Positions 33,085 through 42,534 of a stretch of DNA of 46,913 nucleotides are shown piece after piece (positions within the stretch are counted from its first letter, which is position 1; every line of letters starts with the position of its first letter). The stretch comes from Hungatella sp. Lineage in GTDB: Bacteria > Bacillota > Clostridia > Lachnospirales > Lachnospiraceae. The notes under the pieces were generated by a model. It saw only the letters and a program-made list of their open reading frames with translations, was not told where the DNA came from and did not search any database. The DNA lies in NCBI GenBank assembly GCA_022795805.1, contig JAAWHK010000009.1, forward strand, positions 1 through 46,913, written 5' to 3'. The position numbers and the translations under genes are program-made.

Positions 33085-33648
33085 ATGAGAGTAATAGCAG
33101 GAAGTGCGAGGAGAATTCAGTTAAAGACCGCAGAGGGCATGGACACAAGGCCGACGACGGACCGGATCAAGGAGACGCTGTTTAATATGATCCAGAACCG
33201 GCTGGTTCAGAGCCGTTTTCTGGACTGCTTTGCCGGGAGCGGGGCCATAGGCATCGAGGCTTTGAGCCGGGGCGCTGCCCAGGCCGTTTTTATCGAGCAG
33301 AGTCAGAAAGCCGCGGAGTGCATCCGGGCCAATCTGGAGGCCGCCCGGCTGGGGGACAGGGCGCTGGTGATGCGGTGCGATGTGCTGGCCGGTCTGAGGA
33401 GCCTGGGGGAGAAAGGGTACTGCTTCGATACGGTTTTCATGGATCCGCCCTACAACAGACAGCTGGAGAAGCAGGCGCTTGTGTTTCTGGCAGAGTCGCC
33501 GCTGATTCATGAGGATACTCTAATCATCGCAGAGGCATCTCTGGAGACGGATTTTTCCTACGTGGAAAAGCAGGGCTTTGAGATCGTGAGGACGAAAGAG
33601 TACAAGACCAACAAGCATGTGTTTCTGCGCAGAAGCGCGGATTTTTAG
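33085..33648 (+). CDS. rsmD: 16S rRNA (guanine(966)-N2)-methyltransferase
   Basis: A 187-residue SAM-dependent RNA methyltransferase. Diagnostic features are VIAGSARRIQLKT, RPTTDRIKETLFNMIQ, LDCFAGSGAIGIEALSRGA (motif I) and the catalytic FMDPPYNRQ. It modifies G966 of 16S rRNA (E. coli numbering). The rsmD-coaD pairing is the usual Firmicute order. AAGGAG sits about 13 bases before the ATG. Confidence 0.96.
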   Translation: MRVIAGSARRIQLKTAEGMDTRPTTDRIKETLFNMIQNRLVQSRFLDCFAGSGAIGIEALSRGAAQAVFIEQSQKAAECIRANLEAARLGDRALVMRCDVLAGLRSLGEKGYCFDTVFMDPPYNRQLEKQALVFLAESPLIHEDTLIIAEASLETDFSYVEKQGFEIVRTKEYKTNKHVFLRRSADF

Positions 33649-33690
33649 AAGTGTGATAGAACATCGGAGCAAAAGGGAGAAAAGAAGCGT

Positions 33691-34176
33691 ATGGCGACGG
33701 CAGTTTATCCGGGGAGTTTTGACCCGGTTACCCTGGGGCATCAGGATATTATCGAGAGAAGTTCCAAAATCATGGACAGAGTTATCGTGGGGGTTTTGAA
33801 CAATAGTTCCAAGTCTCCGTTGTTTTCCGTGGAGGAACGTGTTAATATGTTAATGGGCGTTGTAGGTCATCTGCCCAATGTGGAGGTCCGGTCTTTTGAC
33901 GGACTGCTGGTGGATTTCGTCCGGCAGTGCCGGGCGGACGTGATTATCAGGGGCCTGCGCGCCATCACGGATTTTGAGTATGAGCTGCAGCTGTCCCAGA
34001 CCAACCGGGTGATTGCGCCTGAGGTGGACACCATATTTTTGACTACGAATTTGAAATATTCCTATCTGAGTTCCAGCATTGTGAAGGAGATTGCCATGTA
34101 CCACGGGGATATCAGCGCGTTTCTCCACCCGGAGATTGCCGTCAGGGTGAAGGAGAAGATGGATAGCCGCCGTTAA
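33691..34176 (+). CDS. coaD: Phosphopantetheine adenylyltransferase
   Basis: A 161-residue nucleotidyltransferase in coenzyme A synthesis that joins phosphopantetheine and ATP. The HxGH-type motif is [16 protein letters not shown], and the second nucleotide site is [20 protein letters not shown], with SSSIVKE replacing the common ISSTLVRE. GAYRG-like substrate site [14 protein letters not shown] is intact. Start ATG 33691 follows AAAGGGAGAAAAG. It is 42 bases after rsmD. Confidence 0.97.
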   Translation: MATAVYPGSFDPVTLGHQDIIERSSKIMDRVIVGVLNNSSKSPLFSVEERVNMLMGVVGHLPNVEVRSFDGLLVDFVRQCRADVIIRGLRAITDFEYELQLSQTNRVIAPEVDTIFLTTNLKYSYLSSSIVKEIAMYHGDISAFLHPEIAVRVKEKMDSRR

Positions 34177-34228
34177 GCCGGGGATTGCCGGCGTGCAGAT
34201 TTAAGAAATAAGGAAAGGGGTACATATC

Positions 34229-34810
34229 ATGAGCAGAATCGAACAGTTAATCGGGGAAATTGAAGAATATATTGACACCTGTAAGTATCAGGCGCTGTCT
34301 AACAATACAAAGATCATCGTCAATAAGGAGGAACTGGAGGAGCTTCTGGTGGAGCTGAGGCTTCGGGTTCCCGATGAGATCAAGCAGTATCAGAAGATCA
34401 TCAGCAACCAGGAGGCTATCTTAAACGAGGCCAGGTATCAGGCTGACAATATGCTCCAGGAGGCCACGGCCCAGACAAACGATCTGGTCAATGAGCACGA
34501 GATCATGCAGAGGGCCTATTCTACGGCCAACCAGGTGGTGGAGGAGGCCCAGATACAGGCCCAGTCCATCATTGATGCGGCGGTCAACGACGCCAACAAC
34601 ATCCGCCAGGGAGCCATTCAGTACACCGACGATATACTGCGCAGCCTTCAGAGCATCATCCTGGGCACCATGGAGGGGGCTCAGGGCAGGTTTGACGCGT
34701 TTATGAGTTCGCTGCAGTCCACCTGCGACGTGGTGGCAAACAACCGCAACGAGCTGGTGCAGGACATGACGCCCCAGGCCATGGAAGAGGATATGCCTCA
34801 AAGCGTCTGA
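34229..34810 (+). CDS. Coiled-coil protein (DivIVA/V-ATPase subunit H-like)
   Basis: A 193-residue protein almost entirely alpha-helical with heptad-like Leu/Ala/Glu spacing, often annotated 'ATPase' or V-type ATPase subunit H. It has the N-terminus MSRIEQLIGEIEEYIDTC, a middle coiled coil (QADNMLQEATAQTNDLVNEH, ANQVVEEAQIQAQSIIDAA) and a helical C-terminus. No membrane segment or signal peptide. AAGGAAAGGGG precedes the ATG. In clostridia it is commonly found between coaD and ylbJ, suggesting a cell-division or sporulation link, but the role is not established. Confidence 0.82.
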   Translation: MSRIEQLIGEIEEYIDTCKYQALSNNTKIIVNKEELEELLVELRLRVPDEIKQYQKIISNQEAILNEARYQADNMLQEATAQTNDLVNEHEIMQRAYSTANQVVEEAQIQAQSIIDAAVNDANNIRQGAIQYTDDILRSLQSIILGTMEGAQGRFDAFMSSLQSTCDVVANNRNELVQDMTPQAMEEDMPQSV

Positions 34811-34822
34811 ACATGTTTCGGT

Positions 34823-35731
34823 TCACAGGAGAGCGGACAGTGACAGAAACACTCCTGCCGCCAGAACCATATGGAGAAACTTCCACAGGATGTAGTGAGA
34901 CAGGCTCAGGCCGCTGCCGGCCAGAACGCTTCTGGTCTGAAAAAGGCCGCAGGTGCCGCCGAACACTGCCGCCATACAGAGGAAAAGCCCCTGCAGGGTT
35001 CCGGAGAATGTGCGGGACAGGGCCCTGATGCCGGTGGTGATCTCCACCATGCCCAGAAGAAGGGCCTGGACGGGGGAGGAAAGGAAGGACAGCCGTCCGA
35101 TAAAGGAGGCCAGGATCGAGAACAGCATAATGTATCCGCCGATTTTTATCATGATTTCGAAGGATGCCGTCATGGACTCATCAAAGGAGAGGTGGGGCTG
35201 TGTTTGGTGTACCGTTGATTCGGATGAGGAAGAGACGGCGTACACATTCCGTGAAAGGAGAGCCAGAGGGAGCACGGGCAGGTAGACGGCGGTGAGAAAA
35301 ACGGGGACGGAAACCGACGGATCCATGAGGGAGGCGGCGAATCCCAGGAGAAACATGGGGCTTGGGTGATTGGAGACGGACAGAAGGTATCTGCCCTCCG
35401 CCGGGGATATGGTTCCCTGCCGGACAAATTCGCCGCAGGTTTTGGCGCCCATGGGGTAGCCGCACAGGAGTCCGGATACCAGCACGTAGCAGCCGGCGTC
35501 GGACAGGCGGAACATACTCTTTAGAAGGGGGCGCACGGGGGCGGTCATGAGGCGGATGCCGTTTAAGGATACGATCACATTGGAGCAGATCATAAAGGGA
35601 AGCAGAGTGGGGACCACGGTCTGATACCACAGAAGGAGGCCGTTTCTGGCGCCCTCAAAGGACAGGGCCGGATGGGTCAGCATCAGAAATAAAACCACAA
35701 TGGACAGCGCAGGCAGGACGGATTTTTTCAT
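34823..35731 (-). CDS. ylbJ: Sporulation integral membrane protein YlbJ-like
   Basis: A 302-residue membrane protein of the YlbJ/nucleoside-recognition (Gate) family. Recognisable segments are LLLWYQTVVPTLLPFMICSN, LVSGLLCGYPMGAKTCGEF, SVSNHPSPMFLLGF and a C-terminal bundle of hydrophobic helices; about eight helices in total. The Bacillus homologue is expressed under sigma-E and needed for spore cortex development. ATG 35731 is preferred; an in-frame GTG two codons upstream (35737) is possible and no strong Shine-Dalgarno is seen for either. It converges with the coiled-coil gene (12 bases apart) and is divergent from the M23 peptidase. Confidence 0.9.
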   Translation of the reverse strand: MKKSVLPALSIVVLFLMLTHPALSFEGARNGLLLWYQTVVPTLLPFMICSNVIVSLNGIRLMTAPVRPLLKSMFRLSDAGCYVLVSGLLCGYPMGAKTCGEFVRQGTISPAEGRYLLSVSNHPSPMFLLGFAASLMDPSVSVPVFLTAVYLPVLPLALLSRNVYAVSSSSESTVHQTQPHLSFDESMTASFEIMIKIGGYIMLFSILASFIGRLSFLSSPVQALLLGMVEITTGIRALSRTFSGTLQGLFLCMAAVFGGTCGLFQTRSVLAGSGLSLSHYILWKFLHMVLAAGVFLSLSALL

Positions 35732-35783
35732 AGGCACCGGAATACAATGTTTTGTACACTATATGAGAGAGGGAGAGCCGGAT

Positions 35784-36587
35784 ATGCAGGTGGTTTTGCT
35801 GATTCTTCTGGCGGCTTTCCAGGTGGTCATGACGGATTATCTGGCGGATAATCCGGATTTTTACCAACTGGACGCCTACACCTGGGAGAGCGACGAGTTT
35901 CGGGCCATGAAGCTGGGGAAGGCGGCGGCTTTTGAGAATCTGGATATGAATGCGCTGACTTCCGTAATGATCGCGCAGGAGTACGATCTCACCGATCTGG
36001 GGGAGGAGGCATTTGAGGCCGACCCTGCTATCGCGGCCCGAAGGCCGGCAGAGTACAGAAAGCTTCTCCACGCCTATGAGGCGGTCTTTCGGGATCTGAG
36101 ATATTTTCCCGTGCCGAAAAGCAGCCGGCCGGAAACGCCGGACGTGGTTTTTGAGAACAGCTGGATGAACCGGCGGACATACGGCGGGGAGCGGGGCCAC
36201 GAGGGCTGCGACATCATGGGGCTGGAGCGGGGCCGGGGATTCTACCCGGTGGTGAGCATGACCGACGGGGTGGTGGAGAAGGTGGGATGGCTGGAAAAGG
36301 GGGGATGGCGCATCGGGATCCGCGCACCCTCCGGCCTGTATCTCTACTATGCCCATCTTTATGATTACAGCAGAACGTGGAACGAGGGCGACAAGGTCCG
36401 GGCCGGGGAGCTTCTGGGGTTCATGGGGGACTCCGGGTACTCCGCGGTGGAGGGGACCGTGGGCAATTTTGACGTGCATCTTCATGTGGGTCTGTATCTG
36501 AGGACGGATCATTATGAGGAGATGAGCGTGAACCCCTACTGGGTGCTTCGGTATCTGGAGAGGCGGAGGCTGGTGTATCAGTACTGA
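35784..36587 (+). CDS. M23 family metallopeptidase, membrane-anchored
   Basis: A 267-residue protein with an uncleaved-looking N-terminal hydrophobic helix (MQVVLLILLAAFQVVM) and a C-terminal LytM/M23 domain. The zinc motifs are GHEGCD (first His and Asp) and DVHLHVGLYL (HxH); YYAHLYDYSRTWNEGDKV and GELLGFMGDSGYS are the family loop regions. The metal ligands appear complete, unlike degenerate SpoIIQ-type proteins. It would cut peptidoglycan cross-links on the outer face. The ATG 35784 has GAGGGAG nine bases upstream; ATG 35763 is another option. It is divergent from ylbJ, hinting at a sporulation role, unproven. Confidence 0.87.
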   Translation: MQVVLLILLAAFQVVMTDYLADNPDFYQLDAYTWESDEFRAMKLGKAAAFENLDMNALTSVMIAQEYDLTDLGEEAFEADPAIAARRPAEYRKLLHAYEAVFRDLRYFPVPKSSRPETPDVVFENSWMNRRTYGGERGHEGCDIMGLERGRGFYPVVSMTDGVVEKVGWLEKGGWRIGIRAPSGLYLYYAHLYDYSRTWNEGDKVRAGELLGFMGDSGYSAVEGTVGNFDVHLHVGLYLRTDHYEEMSVNPYWVLRYLERRRLVYQY

Positions 36588-36619
36588 GGCGGGAAATTTG
36601 ACAATACTGGAGGAAGATT

Positions 36620-37690
36620 ATGAGCAGAGAAGCGACGAGGACCGTGAGGATCGGGGACCGGGTTATCGGCGGCGGGAACCCGATTTTGATTCAGTCCATG
36701 TGCAGCACGAAAACGGAGGATGTCAAGGCCACCGCAGAGCAGATTCTGGAGCTGGAAAAAGCGGGATGCGACATAATCCGTGTGGCGGTTCCCACTATGG
36801 AGGCGGCAGAGAGTCTGCCAAAGATCAAGAGGCAGATCCACATTCCCCTGGTGGCGGACATCCACTTTGATTACCGCCTGGCCATTGCGGCCATAGAGAA
36901 CGGGGCGGACAAGATACGCATCAACCCTGGCAATATCGGCTCTGCCCATCGGGTGAGGGCGGTCGTGGAGAAGGCTAAGGAGCGGCAGATTCCCATCCGG
37001 GTGGGGGTCAACAGCGGGTCCCTTGAGAAGCATCTCATAGAAGCCCACGGCGGCGTCACGGCTGAGGGGCTTGCGGAGAGCGCGCTGGATAAGGTGAGGA
37101 TGATCGAGGAAATGGGGTACGACAATCTGGTGATCAGCATCAAGTCCTCCGACGTGCTTATGTGCGTGCGCGCCCACGAGATGATCGCGGGAAGGACAAA
37201 GTATCCCCTTCACGTGGGCATCACCGAGGCCGGAACCGTGACCGCCGGGAACATTAAGTCCGCCATAGGGCTGGGACTTATTTTGAATCAGGGCATCGGG
37301 GATACCATAAGGGTTTCGCTGACAGGGGCTCCCGTGGAGGAGGTTAAGTCGGCGAAGCTGATTCTCAAAACGCTGGGGCTCAGAAAGGGCGGCATCACGG
37401 TGGTATCCTGTCCCACCTGCGGGAGGACCCGGATCGATCTCATCGGCCTTGCGGATAAGGTGGAAACCATGGCGGCGGAATTTGACGACCTGGATGTGAA
37501 GGTGGCCGTTATGGGCTGCGCGGTCAACGGGCCAGGGGAAGCCCGGGAAGCGGATCTTGGCATCGCAGGAGGCATCGGGGAGGGACTTCTCATAAGAAAG
37601 GGAGAGGTGGTCAGGAAGCTGCCGGAGGAGGAGCTTCTGCCGGCTCTAAAGGAGGAGCTTTTAAAGCTTCGCAAAAAAAAGCCAGAGTGA
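36620..37690 (+). CDS. ispG: 4-hydroxy-3-methylbut-2-enyl diphosphate synthase
   Basis: A 356-residue IspG/GcpE of the MEP isoprenoid pathway, converting MEcPP to HMBPP with a [4Fe-4S] cluster. Features are NPILIQSMCSTKTEDVKAT, LVADIHFDYRLAI, and the cluster cysteines in SCPTCGRTRIDL and GCAVNGPGEAREADLG. Length matches the short bacterial form. Start ATG 36620 is preceded by GGAGGA. In many Clostridia the dxr-rseP-ispG order is found; here those genes are absent upstream, replaced by rsmD-coaD-ylbJ-M23. It is followed by polC 13 bases later. Confidence 0.97.
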   Translation: MSREATRTVRIGDRVIGGGNPILIQSMCSTKTEDVKATAEQILELEKAGCDIIRVAVPTMEAAESLPKIKRQIHIPLVADIHFDYRLAIAAIENGADKIRINPGNIGSAHRVRAVVEKAKERQIPIRVGVNSGSLEKHLIEAHGGVTAEGLAESALDKVRMIEEMGYDNLVISIKSSDVLMCVRAHEMIAGRTKYPLHVGITEAGTVTAGNIKSAIGLGLILNQGIGDTIRVSLTGAPVEEVKSAKLILKTLGLRKGGITVVSCPTCGRTRIDLIGLADKVETMAAEFDDLDVKVAVMGCAVNGPGEAREADLGIAGGIGEGLLIRKGEVVRKLPEEELLPALKEELLKLRKKKPE

Positions 37691-37703
37691 CAGGAGTGAG
37701 ATC

Positions 37704-40700
37704 ATGGCAAAAGGATTTATGGAAGTGTTTCCGGAGCTGCGCATAGAGGACGAACTGAAGGGGCTTCTAAAACTGGTGGAGGTGGAGCGGGTCTCGGCTC
37801 CCAGGGACAGAAGCTCCCTTCGCGTGTATATAAACAGCCCCCGTCTTATTGACAAACGGAATATCCATGCCCTGGAGCGGGGCATCAGGGATCAGCTGTT
37901 TCCGGAAAAAAAGCTGACTATAAAAATCATGGAGAAGTACAGCCTGTCGGGCCAGTATAATCCGGAAAAGCTTTTTCAGGTGTATAAGGAGAGCATACTC
38001 TATGAGCTGAAAAACTACAGCATCGTGGAGTACAACATTCTCAGGAAGGCGGACTGTACCTTTCCCAGGGAGAACCTGCTTCGGATAACCGTGGAGAATA
38101 ACGAGGTGTTTCGGGAGAAGACGGGGGAACTGAAACGGGTTCTGGAAAAGATCTTCTTTGAGCGCTGCGGCCTGGCGCTGGATGTGGAATATGAGTTTGT
38201 GGAGCCGTCAAAGGCTTTGATTATCATGCAGAGGCAGGAACAGGTCCAGAGGGAGATAGAGGAGAAGATACGCAGTCACCCTGCTTTGGCGGGGAAGTTT
38301 TCGGGAGAGGCGGGAGCGGAAGGGGCACAGGCGGGCTCCTTCCTTCCGGATCCGGAGGGAGAGAAGGCGGCGTCAGGCGCCCGGGGGCAGGAGAGCGGCC
38401 GTGGGTCCTTTTCAGACGGCCAAAAGGGCGCTGGCGGGCAGGAGGGGCTTAAGGCAAATTCCCGGGAGGATTTAAAGGCCGCCGGGGCGCGCCCAGGCGG
38501 CGAAGCGCCGGCAAACGGCGGGCGTGAATCCGGAGGGAGATGGGGCCAGTGGAAGAAGCCTTTTTCCAAGGACGGAAGGAAATTCGGCAGTTACCAGAGA
38601 AAAAGCGACAATCCGGACGTGCTCTACGGCCGGGATTTTGAGGACGAGTTCGCACATATCCGGGATATCGGCGGCGAGATGGGGGAGGTGACCATCCGGG
38701 GAAAGATTATCGAGAAGGACAGCCGGCTTCTGAAAAGCGGCAAAACCATTGTGATCTTTGACGTCACTGATTTTACGGACACCATAACGGTTAAGCTGTT
38801 TGTCAGGGAGGATGCCCTGGAGGACATAGACAAGGCCGTGACCATGGGTCAGTTTATCCGGCTGAAGGGCATGACCACCATCGACAAATTCGACGGGGAG
38901 CTGACCATCGGCTCCGTGGTGGGAATGAAGAAGTGCGAGGATTTTACGGACCAGAGGACGGACAACAGCCTGGTGAAGAGGGTGGAGCTTCACTGCCACA
39001 CCAAGATGAGCGATATGGACGGAGTCAGCGACGTGAAATCCATTGTGAAGCGGGCCAAAAAGTGGGGGATGCCGGCCATCGCCATCACGGATCACGGCTG
39101 CGTCCAGGCATTTCCGGACGCCAGCCATGCCCTGGACAAGGGGGATGCGTTTAAGGTTATCTACGGGGTGGAAGGGTATCTGGTAGACGACGAGAAACAG
39201 CTGGTGGAGAACGGAAAAGGGCAGAACTTTGACGCGCCTTACGTGGTGTTCGACATCGAGACCACGGGTTTTTCCCCCGTGACCAACCGCATCATCGAGA
39301 TCGGCGCGGTGCGGGTGGAGCAGGGGAAGATCGCGGACAGGTACAGCACTTTCGTGAATCCCCATGAGCCCATTCCCTTCAGGATCGAGCAGCTGACGGG
39401 GATCAACGACGCCATGGTGCTGGACGCCCCGGGCATCGACGTGGTGCTGCCGGAGTTTCTGCACTTTTGCGAAGGGGCGGCTCTGGTGGCTCACAACGCC
39501 TCCTTTGACATCAGTTTCATCTGCCGGAACGCAAAGCTTCTGGGCCTTGAGTTTGACCCTACGGTGCTGGATACGGTGGCCCTGGCCAGGGTGCTGATGC
39601 CTCAGCTGAACCGCTACAAGCTGGATACCGTGGCGAAAGCGCTGAACATTTCCCTGGAGAATCATCACCGGGCCGTGGACGACGCGGGGGCTACGGCGGA
39701 GATCTTCGCGGCGTTTCTGAAGATGTTAAAGGCCAGGGGGCTGTCAACGCTGGAGGAGCTTAACAGCCTGGGAGATATGGACAGGGATAAGGTGAAAAAA
39801 CTCCCTTCCTACCATGTAATCATTCTGGCAAAAAACGATCTGGGCCGGACCAACCTATACCGGCTTGTGTCCTGGTCCCACATAGATTACTACTATAAGA
39901 GGCCCAGGATTCCCAAAAGCCTGCTGCGGAAATACCGGGAAGGGCTGATCATCGGGTCGGCCTGCGAGGCGGGGGAGCTTTACCAGGCGGTGCTGAGGGG
40001 AGTGCCGGATACGGAGCTGGGAAAGATTGTGGAGTTCTACGATTATCTGGAGATTCAGCCCTTGGGCAACAACGATTTTATGCTGAGGGACGAGGACAGT
40101 TCCATAAAGAGCGAGGAAGACTTAAAGGATATCAACCGGAAGATCGTCCGGCTGGGGGAGGAGTTTAAAAAGCCGGTGTGCGCCACCTGCGACGTGCATT
40201 TTCTGGATCCGGAGGATGAGATATACCGGAGGATCATCATGTCCCACCGGAAGTTCAAGGACAGCGACGACCAGGCGCCCTTATACCTTCGGACCACCCA
40301 GGAGATGCTGGACGAGTTCGCCTACCTGGGGCCGGACAAGGCGGAGGAGGTGGTGATCACCAACACCAGGCGCATTGCGGACCGGTGTGAGAACATAGCT
40401 CCCGTAAGGCCGGACAAGTGTCCGCCTGTTATCGAAAGTTCCGACGAGACGCTGAGGGCGATCTGCTATAACCGCGCCCGCGAGCTGTACGGGGACAATC
40501 TGCCGGACATTGTGGTGGAGCGTCTGGAGAGGGAATTAAACTCCATTATCTCCAACGGGTTTGCGGTTATGTACATTATCGCCCAGAAGCTGGTGTGGAA
40601 GTCCAATGAGGACGGGTATCTGGTAGGATCCAGAGGGTCCGTGGGCTCCTCTCTGGTGGCCACCATGTCGGGAATCACGGAGGTGAACCCTTTAAGCCCC

Positions 40701-42317
40701 CACTACTACTGTCCCAAGTGCCACTATTCGGAGTTTGACTCTGCGGATGTGAAGAAGTTCGCGGGAATGAGCGGGTGCGACATGCCGGACAAGGAGTGCC
40801 CTCACTGCGGGACGCTCATGAAGAAGGATGGTCACGATATTCCTTTTGAGACGTTTCTGGGATTTAAGGGGGACAAGGAGCCGGACATTGACCTTAACTT
40901 TTCCGGCGAGTACCAGAGCCATGCCCACGACTACACGGAGGTCATCTTCGGGAAAGGCCAGACCTTCAGGGCGGGTACCATCGGCACCCTGGCGGACAAG
41001 ACGGCCTACGGGTATGTGAAGAATTATTATGAGGAGCGGGGTGACAGAAAGCGCAACTGTGAGATCAACCGCATCGTTCAGGGATGCGTGGGCGTGCGGC
41101 GTACCACGGGACAGCACCCGGGGGGGATCGTAGTTCTTCCGGTGGGGGAGGAGATTTACTCCTTCACCCCGGTTCAGCGGCCGGCCAACGACATGGAGAC
41201 CACCACGGTGACCACCCATTTTGACTACCACTCCATCGACCACAATCTGCTGAAGCTGGATATCCTGGGCCACGATGATCCCACCATGATAAGAATGCTG
41301 CAGGATCTGACGGGACTGGACCCGGTAAAGGATATCCCGCTGGACTGCAAGGAGGTTATGTCCCTGTTTCAGGACACGTCGGCCCTGGGCATAACGCCGG
41401 ACGATATCGGCGGCTGTCTGCTGGGGGCTTTAGGGGTGCCGGAGTTCGGGACCGATTTTGCCATGCAGATGCTTCTGGACGCAAAGCCCAAGTATTTCTC
41501 CGATCTGGTGCGGATCGCCGGCCTGGCCCACGGCACGGACGTGTGGCTTGGCAATGCAAAGGACTTAATCTTAAGCGGTCAGGCCACCATTCAGACGGCT
41601 ATCTGCTGCCGTGACGATATTATGGTGTATCTGATTCAGAAAGGCGTGGAGGAGGGACTTTCCTTCACCATCATGGAGTCGGTGCGCAAGGGGAAGGGGC
41701 TGAAACCGGACTGGATTGAGGCCATGCTGGCCCACGACGTGCCTCAGTGGTACATTGATTCCTGCTTAAAGATCAAGTACATGTTCCCCAAGGCCCATGC
41801 GGCGGCTTACGTCATGATGGCCTGGCGGATCGCCTACTGCAAGGTGTTCTACCCTCTGGCATACTATGCGGCGTTTTTCAGCATCAGGGCCAGCGCGTTC
41901 AGCTATGAGATCATGTGTCAGGGGCGGGATAAGCTGGAGTACTACATAGGGGATTACAAGAAGCGGTGGGATACCCTGTCCAAGAAGGAGCAGGACTCTA
42001 TGAGGGATATGCGGGTGGTACAGGAGATGTACGCCAGAGGGTTTGAGTTTATGCCCATTGACATCTATAAGGCCAGGGCCAGGGACTTCCAGATCGTAGA
42101 CGGGAAGCTGATGCCCTCCTTCGCGAGCATTGACGGTCTGGGGGATAAGGCGGCCGACGGCGTGGTGGACGCGGTGAAGGACGGTCCGTTTCTGTCCAGG
42201 GAGGACTTCAGGAACCGGACAAAGGTCAGCAAGACCATCTGCGATCTGATGAGCGATCTGGGGCTGCTGGGCGATCTTCCGGAGTCCAATCAGCTGTCCC
42301 TGTTTGATTTTGGGTAA
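37704..42317 (+). CDS. polC: DNA polymerase III PolC-type
   Basis: A 1537-residue replicative polymerase, about 100 residues longer than most PolC (roughly 1430-1450). In order: an N-terminal domain, a low-complexity Gly/Ala/Glu linker (about residues 195-305), the OB-fold, PHP domain (LHCHTKMSDMDG, about 429-440), DnaQ-like 3'-5' exonuclease (FDIETTGFSP near 516, HNASFDISF, HRAVDDAGAT), then the polymerase palm with GSRGSVGSSLVA and PDIDLNFSGE (about 1060), and a zinc finger (CPKCH...CPHCG, about 1003-1035). The C-terminus NQLSLFDFG carries a clamp-binding QLSLF. Exonuclease and polymerase catalytic residues all look intact. Confidence 0.98.
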   Translation: MAKGFMEVFPELRIEDELKGLLKLVEVERVSAPRDRSSLRVYINSPRLIDKRNIHALERGIRDQLFPEKKLTIKIMEKYSLSGQYNPEKLFQVYKESILYELKNYSIVEYNILRKADCTFPRENLLRITVENNEVFREKTGELKRVLEKIFFERCGLALDVEYEFVEPSKALIIMQRQEQVQREIEEKIRSHPALAGKFSGEAGAEGAQAGSFLPDPEGEKAASGARGQESGRGSFSDGQKGAGGQEGLKANSREDLKAAGARPGGEAPANGGRESGGRWGQWKKPFSKDGRKFGSYQRKSDNPDVLYGRDFEDEFAHIRDIGGEMGEVTIRGKIIEKDSRLLKSGKTIVIFDVTDFTDTITVKLFVREDALEDIDKAVTMGQFIRLKGMTTIDKFDGELTIGSVVGMKKCEDFTDQRTDNSLVKRVELHCHTKMSDMDGVSDVKSIVKRAKKWGMPAIAITDHGCVQAFPDASHALDKGDAFKVIYGVEGYLVDDEKQLVENGKGQNFDAPYVVFDIETTGFSPVTNRIIEIGAVRVEQGKIADRYSTFVNPHEPIPFRIEQLTGINDAMVLDAPGIDVVLPEFLHFCEGAALVAHNASFDISFICRNAKLLGLEFDPTVLDTVALARVLMPQLNRYKLDTVAKALNISLENHHRAVDDAGATAEIFAAFLKMLKARGLSTLEELNSLGDMDRDKVKKLPSYHVIILAKNDLGRTNLYRLVSWSHIDYYYKRPRIPKSLLRKYREGLIIGSACEAGELYQAVLRGVPDTELGKIVEFYDYLEIQPLGNNDFMLRDEDSSIKSEEDLKDINRKIVRLGEEFKKPVCATCDVHFLDPEDEIYRRIIMSHRKFKDSDDQAPLYLRTTQEMLDEFAYLGPDKAEEVVITNTRRIADRCENIAPVRPDKCPPVIESSDETLRAICYNRARELYGDNLPDIVVERLERELNSIISNGFAVMYIIAQKLVWKSNEDGYLVGSRGSVGSSLVATMSGITEVNPLSPHYYCPKCHYSEFDSADVKKFAGMSGCDMPDKECPHCGTLMKKDGHDIPFETFLGFKGDKEPDIDLNFSGEYQSHAHDYTEVIFGKGQTFRAGTIGTLADKTAYGYVKNYYEERGDRKRNCEINRIVQGCVGVRRTTGQHPGGIVVLPVGEEIYSFTPVQRPANDMETTTVTTHFDYHSIDHNLLKLDILGHDDPTMIRMLQDLTGLDPVKDIPLDCKEVMSLFQDTSALGITPDDIGGCLLGALGVPEFGTDFAMQMLLDAKPKYFSDLVRIAGLAHGTDVWLGNAKDLILSGQATIQTAICCRDDIMVYLIQKGVEEGLSFTIMESVRKGKGLKPDWIEAMLAHDVPQWYIDSCLKIKYMFPKAHAAAYVMMAWRIAYCKVFYPLAYYAAFFSIRASAFSYEIMCQGRDKLEYYIGDYKKRWDTLSKKEQDSMRDMRVVQEMYARGFEFMPIDIYKARARDFQIVDGKLMPSFASIDGLGDKAADGVVDAVKDGPFLSREDFRNRTKVSKTICDLMSDLGLLGDLPESNQLSLFDFG

Positions 42318-42336
42318 GGTTTATAAACTATGTCAG

Positions 42337-42364
42337 AAATCCTGTGCTTCCGCACAGGATTTTT
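42337..42364 (+). terminator. Strong terminator after polC
   Basis: A perfect 11-bp stem (42337-42347 with 42352-42362) capped by a TTCC loop and ending in a run of five Ts. It ends the ispG-polC transcript. Confidence 0.93.
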
Positions 42365-42436
42365 GCATGGGGATTGGTCTTTTTTATGCATTGCCGGAAT
42401 TCGGATATGAACAGGGCTGTTATAACTGCACAAAAA

Positions 42437-42473
42437 GGGACGAATATTAAACATAATGGGACGATATTTTAAA
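42437..42473 (+). promoter_or_regulatory. Tandem direct repeats, candidate XRE-regulator operator
   Basis: Two near-identical words, GGGACGAATATTAAA (42437-42451) and GGGACGATATTTTAAA (42458-42473), start 21 bases apart, two helical turns. They lie about 60-100 bases before the XRE gene, a position fit for autoregulation. No promoter consensus is certain nearby. Confidence 0.45.
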
Positions 42474-42534
42474 TCTGTTTTCTGCCTGAGAAATCCCATA
42501 AGATAGAAACAGGAATTTTGGGCGGAGAGAAATT

